Shown here in pieces: positions 45,900 through 56,000 of a stretch of 64,000 nt of DNA. A program made the translations under genes and the position numbers. The notes below the pieces were generated by a model. That model did not search any database, was not told the DNA's origin, and saw nothing but the letters and a program-made list of their open reading frames with translations. The stretch lies in contig CM045731.1 of assembly GCA_024760905.1 (NCBI GenBank), positions 55,896,125-55,960,124 of the forward strand, given 5' to 3'. Positions within the stretch are counted from its first letter, which is position 1. Each line of letters opens with the position of its first letter. The stretch is from Plotosus lineatus (lineage: Eukaryota; Chordata; Actinopteri; Siluriformes; Plotosidae).

Positions 45900-48800
45900 C
45901 TTCTTTTCCTTTCGGCTGTTCCCTTCAGGGGTCGCCACAGCAAATGATCTGCCTCCATCTCTCCCTATCCTCTGCATCTTCTACTCTTACTCCAACGACC
46001 TTCATGTCCGCCTTCACCGCATCCATAAATCTTCTCTTTGGTCTTCCTCTGGGCCTTTTGCCTGGTAGTTCCAACCTCAGCATCCTACGACCAATATACT
46101 CACTATCCCTCCTCTGTACATGTCCAAACCATCTCAATCTAGCCTCTCTGACTTTGTCTCCAAAACATCTAACATGTGCTGTCCCTCTGATGTACTCATT
46201 TCTGATCCTATCCATCCTCGTTACTCCCAAAGAGAACCTCAACATTTTCATCTCTGCTACCTCCAACTCTGACTCCTGTCTTTTCCCCAGGGCCACTGTC
46301 TCTAAACCATACAACATTGCTGGCCTCATCATCGTCTTGTACACTTTTCCCTTCATTCTTGCCGATACTCTCCTATCACACATCACACCAGACACTTTTC
46401 TCCATCCATTCCAACCTGCCTGCATGCGCTTCTTCACCTCTTTTCCACACTCTCCATTGCTCTGGATTGTTGAGCCTAAGTACTTAAAATCCTCCACCTT
46501 CTTTATCTCTGCCCCCTGTAACCTCAAAGTTCCTCTTGGGTCCTTGTCGTTCACACACATGTATTCTGTCTTACTAAGACTAACCTTCAATCCCCTCCTT
46601 TCCAGGGCATACCTCCACCTCTCTAGATTTTCCTCCACTTGGTCTCTGCTCTCACTACAGATCACGATGTCATCTGCAAACATCATAGTCCATGGAGATT
46701 CTTGTCTAACCTTGTCTGTTAGCCTGTCCATCACCATAGCAAACAAGAAGGGGCTGAGAGCTGACCCTTGATGCAGTCCCACCTCCACCTTGAACTCTTC
46801 TGTCACACCGACAGCACACCTCACCACTGTCTTACATCTCTCATACATGTCCTGCACCACTCTAACATACTTCTCTGCCACTCCAGATTTCCTCATACAA
46901 TACCACAGTTCTTCTCTCGGCACCCTGTCATATGCTTTCTCCAGATCCACAAAGGCACAATGCAGCTCCTTCTGACCTTCTCTGTACTTCTCTATTAACA
47001 TCCTCAAAGCAAACACTGCATCTGTGGTGCTCTTTCTTGGCATGAAACCAAACTGTTGTTCACAAATGCTGACCTCTGCCCTTAGTCTTGCTTCCACTAT
47101 TCTTTCCCATAGCTTCATTGTATGGCTCATCAACTTTATCCCTCTGTAGTTGCCACAACTCTGTACATCTCCCTTGTTCTTAAAAATGGGCACAAGCACA
47201 CTTCTCCTCCATTCCTCCGGCATCTGCTCACTTTCTAAGACCTTGTTGAATATTCTTGTCAGAAAATCTACTGCTACCTCCCCTAGACACTTCCATACCT
47301 CAACTGGTATGTCATCAGGGCCAACTGCCTTTCCACTCTTCATCCTCTTCAATGCCCTCCTCACTTCTCCCTTTGCTACTTCCTGCTCCTCAATGGTCAC
47401 CCCTTCTATTCTTTTTTCTCTCTCATTTTCCTCATTCATCAGCTCTTCAAAGTACTCTTTCCATCTTCCCAGCACACTTCTGTCATCAGTCAATACATTT
47501 TCCTCTCAGTCTTTTATCACTCTAACTTGCTGCACGTCTTTCCCATCGCTATTTCTCTGCTGTGCTAACCTGTATAAATGATTTTCTCCCTCCTTACTGT
47601 TCAACCTATCATACAAGTCATCATACGCCCTCTGTTTGGCCTTTGACACTGCTACCTTCGCCTTACGCTGTGTCTCCCTGTACTCCTGTTTACTCTCTTC
47701 GGTCCTCTCAATGTCCCACTTCTTCTTGGCTAACCTCTTCTTTTGTACACACTCCTGCACTTCCTCATTCCACCACCAAGTTTCCTTATCTACTTTCTTT
47801 CCAGAGGACACACCAAGTACTCTTCTACCGGTCTCCCTGATCCAATTGGCTGTGGTTGTCCAGTCCTCTGGAAGCACTTCCTGACTACCCAAAGCCTGTT
47901 TCAACTCCTCCTTGAAGACAACACGACACTCTTCCTTTTTCAGCTTCCACCACTTTGTCTTCTGCTCTGCCTTTGCCTTTTTCACCTTTCTCACCATCAG
48001 TGTCATCCTGCACACCACCATCCTATGCTGTTTGGCAACACTCTCACCCACTACTACTTTGCAGTCACTGACTTCCTTCAAATTACATCGCCTACACAAG
48101 ATGTAGTCTACCTGTGTGCTCTTACCTCCACTTTCATAAGTCACCCTATGCTTCTGTTTCTTCTTGAAGAAAGTATTCACCACAGCCATTTCCATCCTTT
48201 TTGCAAAATCGATCAACATCTGTTCTTCTGTGTTCCTGTATTGGATACCAAACCTGCCCATCACTTCCTCGTCCCCTCTGTTGCCTGCACCAACATGTCC
48301 ATTGAAGTCTGCTCCAATGACCACTCTCACCTCTGGGGGTACTCTGCATCACTTCATCTAACTCACTCCAGAATCTCTCCTTCTCTTCTAGCTTACATCC
48401 TGTCTGTGGGGCATAAGCACTAACAACATTGACCATCACGCCTTCAATTTCTAACTTGAGACTCATCACTCTGTCTGACACTCTTTTCACTTCTAGAACA
48501 TTCCTGACAAACCCCTCCTTCAAGATGACTCCTACTCCATTTCTCTTCCCATCCACACCATTATAAAACAGTTTAAACCCTGCTCCTAAGCTTCTAGCCT
48601 TTCTACCTTTCCACCTTGTCTCCTGAACACACAGTATGTCTACCTTCCTCCTCTGCATCATGTCAGCCAGCTCCCTATCTTTTCCTTGCATAGTTCCAAC
48701 ATTCAAAGTCCCAACTCTCAGTCCTAGGCTCACGCATTTCCTCTTCTCTCTCTGCCTACGGACACGCCTCCCACCTCTCCTTCTTCGACGTCTTCGACCA

Positions 48801-49036
48801 ACAGTAGTCCAATTTCCATCAGCACCCTGTTGGTTGACAGCACTGATGGCGGTCGTTGTTAACCCGGGCCTCGACCGATCCGGTATGAATTCTGTATTGA
48901 TCATTTGCATTTTTAAATGTGGCAGAAGTTTTACGCCGGATGCCCTTCCTGTCGCAACCCTCTGCATTTATCCGGGCTTGGGACCGGCATAAGGGGGAGA
49001 GACACTGGTTAGTGCCCCCCTCGCCTCATGGCTGCA
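45900..49036 (-). mobile_element. RTE LINE, full length and nearly intact
   Basis: A 3.14-kb element flanked by a perfect 18-bp target duplication (45882-45899, 49037-49054). The 5' end on the minus strand includes 'ggtcccaagcccggataaat' and 'acaggaagggcatccggc'. The 3' end is 'gctgtggcgacccctgaagg...gaaaaga'. It carries a single endonuclease-RT ORF with only one frameshift and one stop seen, so it is one of the youngest insertions in the window. Confidence 0.9.
45925..48967 (-). pseudogene. RTE endonuclease-reverse transcriptase ORF
   Basis: Reading on the minus strand: a basic N-terminus; endonuclease (LRVGTLNVGTMQGKDRELAD, CVQETRWKG, VVIGADFNGHVGAG, VDYILCRR); a charged linker; then RT (KSGKAVGPDDIPVEVWK, NYRGIKLMSHTMKLWERIVE, FVDLEKAYDRVPREELWY, GLHQGSALSPFLFAMVMD, MFADDIVICSES). 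The C-terminus holds [20 protein letters not shown] and [20 protein letters not shown]. One frameshift lies near 48330-48345, between STPRG and the continuing VVIGADFNGH frame. One in-frame stop lies near 47506, between VIKD and EENV (likely CGA to TGA). Confidence 0.88.
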
Positions 49037-49299
49037 TTTGTGTTGCCCTGTGATAATCTGTTGAATTGTTCAGTGTCTACCCCACCTATGCACAGTGTTG
49101 GCTGAGGTAGTCTTCAGCCTCCTCATGACCCTAGCAGTAGAGTTAAACAGTTCAGCAAATGATGTAACTGCTAATTGTTGGTTATTTTTATCATGTAGCG
49201 GCAAGCTTACAGTGAAAAACAATTCAGCCAGTTGTTTTCTCTTGTTGTCACTTGTTGTTTTTTTTCCTCATACTTTTTACCTCCTTTTTATATCTCAGC

Positions 49300-49531
49300 A
49301 TGCCAAGAGAAAACACCATGAATCGGATTGGTCGATGGCCAGAAGTTACACTGTGGGACAACGAATCAGATAAAGAAATTGTGGTTCCAGAAAAGAAAGA
49401 AGGAGGAAGGTGGTTCCACAAAATATGCCCATGCTGTTGTAACCATGCCAAAAGTGAGCCTGTCCCTGTCCCTGACCCTGTCCCTGTGGACACCAACATT
49501 GAGCTGACTGATACATTTCTTGAGACAAATG
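49300..49531 (+). CDS. tgm1-like exon 1 (coding)
   Basis: It begins at ATG 49300, one base after a splice acceptor (pyrimidine-rich tract, 'tatctcag' ending 49298), so a 5' UTR exon must lie upstream; I could not locate it. Residues start [16 protein letters not shown]; a second in-frame Met is at residue 7. It holds the Cys cluster and Pro-Val run, and ends in phase 1 at donor 'g|gtgagg'. Confidence 0.8.
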
Positions 49532-52500
49532 GTGAGGTTCTGAACACATGGGAAATGGGAAATTGTGTAGACCATTTCATTTGTTTTTTCTCTGAAGAAA
49601 GTCCTCGTTCGCCAAGGGCGTTTCTGTGTGGAGTTTGCATGTTTTCCCTCTTTTGAGATACATATCCTCCAGGTACTTCGGGTTTCCAAATAGAGACCAA
49701 AAAACATGCACATTAGATTAATTGGCTGTTCCTACTGCTGTTAGGTGTGAGTGTGAACGGTTGGGTATTTGCCCTATGAATAAATGAATGTTCTCCTGTT
49801 TTCTTTCACTCTCTTTTAGAAAAATATTTATCTGTAAAATCCATTGACCTTATGAAGTCCCAAAAAGATGAAAACCGCCTATATCATCACACTGAGGATT
49901 ACCATGATGATCTCCTTATCATCCGTCGAGGGCAAACGTTTCAGATGTGGATTGAGCTTTCACGACCTTTTAACTCTAAAATTGACAACCTACATCTCGA
50001 GCTCAAACTTGGTGAGGCTTGCAAGAGCGGATTCAGCCAGTAACCAGTCAGTGCCCTGTATATTTCTTCCCTCGTGGGCCCTGTGAACATTCAATCCCAT
50101 CTGATTTGGAAAGTTAAGCAGGGGTGGGCCTGGTTAGTACAGTGCTGTGCCAAAGTGTTTGCACCTTACTGAATTTTTAGTTTTTTGCACCTTTGTCACA
50201 CTTAAGTTTTTAAGATCTTCTTCTTCTTTTCCTTTCGGCTGTTCCCTTCAGGGGTCGCCACAGCGAATCATCTGCCTCCAGCTCCACCATATCCATGATT
50301 CGTCTCTTTGGTCTTCCTCTAGGCCTTCTGCCTGGTAGTTCCAACCTCAGCATCCTACTACCAATATACTTACTATCCCTCCTCTGTACCTGTCTAAGCC
50401 CCTCTGACTTTGTCTCCAAAACATCTTACATGTGCTGTCCCACTGATGTGCTCATTCCTGATCCTATCCATCCTCGTTACTCCCAAAGAGAACCTCAACA
50501 TTTTCATCTTTGCTACCTTCAGCTCTGCCCCCTGTCTTTTCCCCTGTGTCCTGTGCATATTTTATTTGGCATTGGTTTTACGCCGGATGCCCTTTCTGAT
50601 GCAACCCTCTGCATTTATCCGGGCTTGGGACCAGCGTGAGGGAGAGACACTGACTTGTTCCCCACCCCTCGCGGCTGCATTAACTTTTTCAGATCATCAA
50701 ATAGATTTAAACACAACACCAAGATAACCCAAATATTCTAAAAATGCAGTTTTCCTGTTGTCAAGAAAAAATATCCTATCCAAACCAACATGAACCACTG
50801 TGAAAACGTAATCGCCCCCTTGTTAAAAGGTGCGGCAATTGTGATTAATTCTATTATTGGGGAAAACTGAGTTCAGTTTCATGGGCACACCCAGGTCTGA
50901 TTGCTGCCAGACATTTCCAATAAGGAGATCTGGAACATAAAACCTGTCTGACAAGGTGAAGTAGGCCACACTGAACACACATCATCATACCGCAATCCAG
51001 TGAGCTTCAAGAACAAACAAGATTATTATTAACCTGTGAGCAGAGATAAGAAAGGTAGAGGATTTTAAGTACTTAGGCTCAACAATCCAGAGCAGTGGAG
51101 AGTGTCGAAAAGAGGTGACGAAGCGTGTACAGGCAGGTTGGAATGGTCTAGTGTGATGTGTAATAGGAAGGTATCGGCAAGAATGAAAGGAAAAGTTTAC
51201 AAGATGGTGTTGAGGCCAGTGATGTTGTACGGTTTAGAAACAGTGGCACTGGGGAAAAGACAGGAGGCAGAGCTGGGGGTAGCAGAGATGAAAATGTTGA
51301 GGTTCTCTTTGGGAGTAACGAGGATGGATAGAGTCAGAAATGAGTACATCAGAGGGACAGCACATGTTAGATGTTTTGGAGACAAAGTCAGAGAGGCTAG
51401 ATTGAGATGGTTTGGACATGTACAGAGGAGGGATAGTGAGTATATTGATAGTAGGATGCTGAGGTTGGAACTACCAGGCAGAAGGCCTAGAGGAAGACCA
51501 AAGAGAGGATTTATGGATGTGGTGAAGGAGGACATGAAGGTCATTGGTGTTAGAGAAGAAGATGCAGAAGATAGGGTGAGATGGAGGCAGATGATTCGCT
51601 GTGGCGACCCCTGAAGGGAACAGCCAAAAGGAAAAGAAGAATAGGAGAAAGATTAATCATGTGTAGGGGATTAATATAGATTGCAGGAGTGTGTGTAAAT
51701 CAATATCCTTTAACCAACATGTTTTTGTTGCAGGTGTGTATAAAAGAGACAAAACCAAAACAAAACATATGAATCAGAGCTGGGTGACAGTGGTTTTCGT
51801 AACCACTCCCTGCTGAAACTGCCAGGATTGGAGGCTGTGTTATTACCGGTCTTGTAATTTTGTTATCTATCATGACTAGAACATCTAGATCAGTGGTCTC
51901 CAACTTTTTTGCACCAGGGACCAATTTTATGTATGAAAATGTTTCCACGGACCAGTTAGAGTCTACTCCATAGTCTTGTTTTGGTGGCTGTCACCACAGA
52001 AAACTCCACCTCACAAAGATATGTGGTTGGAAACAGAAGAAGAGCTTTCAGTGCTTCTGTGCAATGCCAAAAACAGTCGTTTTTCAAAACAAGACCTGGA
52101 AGCTCTAATAAAAGCACTATAATTTGCATCATGAAAAATTTTGTTTGCGAACCGGTATCAAATGAGCTATGGACCGGTAGTGGTCCGCGGACCTTGGGTT
52201 GGAGACCCCTGATCTAGATCACTTTAATTGTTAAAAACAAATGTGCAAAGTGGTAGCATTAACAACGGACCTCTGAAATGAGCCACACAGTGGCTAGCAA
52301 AAAGGTCTTGGGTATGAGTGTGGCGTTTGCAGGTCGTTGCCTGGATTTTCTCTGGATTCTCCAGTTTTCTCCAGAGTCCACATACTTGAACTCACATTAG
52401 GCAGATTGGGCAATCTAAATTACTGCTAGGTGTGAATGTGCAGGTCAGAAGAGAATTTAGGATACATTGATTTAACTCGACCCCAGGGAAACTGTTCTGA

Positions 52501-52613
52501 TACATGACCCCCAAACCTCAGCCATGAAGATGGAAGAAGAGCTCCCTGTTGATGTGAAGAAACCTCATACTGATCATCACATATAAGGTTAATGTTCTTG
52601 TGTGTGTGTGTGT

Positions 52614-52678
<65 letters not shown>

Positions 52679-53007
52679 ATAGGTTCTAATCCAGTTGTAG
52701 CAAAGAACACTTTAGTGATTGTTCAACTAGTTGACGACTTACAGGACAATTGCTGGGAAGCTAAGATTGTTGAAAAGAAAGACAACAAAATCAAACTTTC
52801 AGTCAATTCACTGCCGACGGCTTGCATTGGCCAATACAAGCTCACTGTGGTAACTCAGACTCCTCATGGGAAAACAACCTCAACATATAAACCTGGACTT
52901 GACATCTACATGCTGTTTAACCCCTGGTGTGATGGTAAGCACTAAGAGCCAAAGGAATCAAATGATTACCTGAATCCAACACCAAAATACACCGAATTAT
53001 CTCTCTC

Positions 53008-53063
<56 letters not shown>

Positions 53064-56000
53064 AGATGATGTGGTGTTTATGGATGATGAGGATGAGAGG
53101 AAAGAGTATGTTCTAAATGATGTAGGAAGGATCTACTATGGTACCCAGACTCAAATTGCAGAAAGAACATGGAACTTTGGACAGGTAATAACCTAACGTT
53201 TTGTGTTAACCCAGATTTAAACCAATTAGAGGTTCTAAGGATATTTCTTGAAAAGGAAAAGGGAAGCCAATTGCAAAGTACATGCCATGCATGGTCATGT
53301 TCATGAAGGAGATATTAATAGTTTCTGGAGAGCTGAAAGTCTGATAGATTTCAGGAGACCAACATGTGAAAATCTATTCCTTGGCTATAATGTATCATAC
53401 ATAGTAGATCTTTAGGATCAGTGGTGGTCTAGTGGTATAGGGCGCTGGATCGCTGATCCAAAGGTTGGGGGTTCGAGTCCCACTCTCCCCAAGGTTGTCA
53501 CTGTCCCCCCCCCACTGCAGCTAACTGGTTTATCAAAGGCGGGCCATGTCTCTCACTGTCTATGGTGAGAGGCATGTAAAAGAACCATTGCTGACTTTCG
53601 AAAAGAGTAGGCTGCAAAGTCGTCAGCGTGTTTCTGTCCCTTGCTAAAAAGGGTTGTGACAGGAAGGGCATCTAACGTAAAAACCTCTGCCAAATCAAAC
53701 GTGCGAATCAGATGATTCGCTGTGGCGACTCCCGAGTAGAAGGGAAAAAGCCGAAAGGAAGACAGACAGACATAGTAGATCTTTAATCTAGTGATGATTG
53801 TCCCACTCAGTCCTGCACTACATGGTGCTGTACACATAATCTGGAGGTCAATTAAGTGAAAAGGTCTGAAACTTCTTAGAAACACCCAAGTTAAAAATAA
53901 ATAAATACTGCCCCAAGTGTTCAGTAGTTTATCAACCCAGAAATATTCTAATAATTTCAGAGATTCATGATACCATCATAGAGGTGTTATCTTCGTTGTC
54001 TGTTGATACATATTCATTCCTTGTCTTAATTTGTGGACCTTCTGATGGCTGATCAGTCCTAGCTCAAAGTGGCATATACGACCACACACATCACAGGATA
54101 GTCCTGATGTAACTGCCTCATGTGTTCTAGTTTCATGCAGTTTGTGTTTTTCTTGAACAGCCTGGATACACTCATCTTCAAATTACCTGATGCATTTGTG
54201 ACTGATGGATCTCCAGCTCTTCTGATTCTCTGCTAGCTCCTCCCATTGCCTGTCATCTACGTGGCACTTCTTCAGGCTGGCCTTGAGTGTATCTTTATAC
54301 CATTTGTATTGACCACCATGCCTGTGTTGACCAATTGTCAGCTGTCCATTGAAGATTGCCTTTGGCAGGCTGTTGTCAGACATACAGACTAAGTGTCCTG
54401 CCCATCTGAGTTGTGATTTTATCAGAAAGGCTTCTATGCCAGGCATTTCTGCCTTATGCAGAACTCCAGTTTTTGGAACTTTGTCCTGCCATCAGATACC
54501 CAAGATTTTACGGATGCAGCTAAGATGAAAATGATTCAGTTTCTTTATATGGTGTCTGTAGGTGGTCCATATGCTTCGCAGGCATAAAGGAGTGTGGGTA
54601 TGATGACTGCTCTGTATACCTGTAGTTTGGTCTGGACTTTTATACCCCTCTTATCCCACAGCTTCCCTCTGAGGTGCCCAAAAGCACTTGCTTTGGCAAT
54701 GTGATGGTTCACTTCATCATCCAGGAAGACTGATCAAGACAGGATGCTTCCCGGATAAGTGAATCTGTCAAGCACATTTAGTCTTGTGTCTTCGATGGTG
54801 GGCTCAACATAGACTTTCTGAGGAGCTGGCTGATACAACACTTCAGTCTTCCTGAGGCTGATAATAAGGCCAAATCTTCTACATGCTGAAAAGAAATGGT
54901 TCATTATCAGCTGAAGATCTTCTGAGTGGGCAAGTAATGAGCTCTCTCACCAGATCTTCAACCAGCTTCATGGAGGCCTCGAGTCTTCTGAGGTTAAATA
55001 GCTTGCCATCTGTCCGAAACTGTATGCACACCCCTGTGTCTCTGTTTTGGAAGACATCCAGTATCATAGCTGCAAACAGTACACTGAACAAGGTTGGAGC
55101 CATGACACAGCCTTGCTTCATGCCATACACAGCCTTGCTTTACACCATTGGTATGACGTCTGGATCAATGGCTGACTGCCGATTTAGCAGGATACTGAAG
55201 TGCTCTGTCCACCTTTCCTAGGGTTTTATTAGTTAGGAGTGTGGTTTCATCAGCAGTTAACAATGGAGCTGTTCCATTTTGAATTGGACCATAAATGGCC
55301 TTCATTACATTGTAGAAGCTTTTGGTATCCTTCTGGTACTTTGCATTTCTTCAGCTTTTCTTCCCCACCATGTATCGTACATCTCGCTCAGCGTGTTTTG
55401 CACCTCGTTCCTTAACTTTGTGTACTAAGCTCTTTTTGATGTTGAACCTTTATCTTTCATCCACATTAAGTGTGCAGCATGCTATTGACTCAGCAGCTCC
55501 TGAATTGCCACATCATTTTCATCAAACCAGTCCTGGTGATGTCTTTTGGCCATGCCAAGGGTTGCCTCTGCTGTTTGGTAAACAGTCTTCTTGAAAGTGT
55601 TCCACTCTTCCTCTACATCCTTAGATGGGGATTTGAGGATACTCACTCACCCACCCATATTCCTACTGAGTTTTCCCTGGCAGCAATCTTCAGCTTGCTT
55701 ATATTTAGCTCTTTTTGGTGGCTTAGCCATTTGTACATGCTTGGGTGCAGCTATCTGGAGCACTAGTTTGGATGGGAGCAATCTGTGATCAGTCCAGCAG
55801 TCAGCACCTCTCATTACTCTTGTGATTATTTCATCCTTTATGTCCTGCTGCCTTACTGTGATGTAGTCAATCATGTGCCAATGTTTTGACCTTGGGTGCA
55901 TTCAGGTTGTTTTATATTTGTCAGCTTGCCTGAATAGTATGTTTGTGATGTTGAGTTGGTGTTCAGCACAATTTATTTAAGAGCCTCAGGCCATTGCTAT

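Larger units (their letters stand above)
45675..49150 (+). repeat. Dispersed repeat family B, split by the RTE LINE
   Basis: The head and body (45675-45899) end at 'tttgtgttgccctgtgat'. The same 18 bases reopen the repeat at 49037, followed by its 3' part ('ttgttcagtgtctaccccac'). The RTE insertion made this 18-bp duplication. Confidence 0.8.

Noticed and set aside
45944..48423. Long plus-strand open frames opposite the RTE ORF
   Set aside because: They are antisense shadows of the minus-strand endonuclease-RT ORF, with Ser/Pro/Leu-rich composition and no domain.
53420..53500. Possible tRNA genes at SINE heads (also 3311, 7090-7166, 22672, 42892)
   Set aside because: A and B boxes are present, but the anticodon arm is imperfect and each head is attached to a SINE body inside target duplications. 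These are SINE promoters, not tRNA genes.
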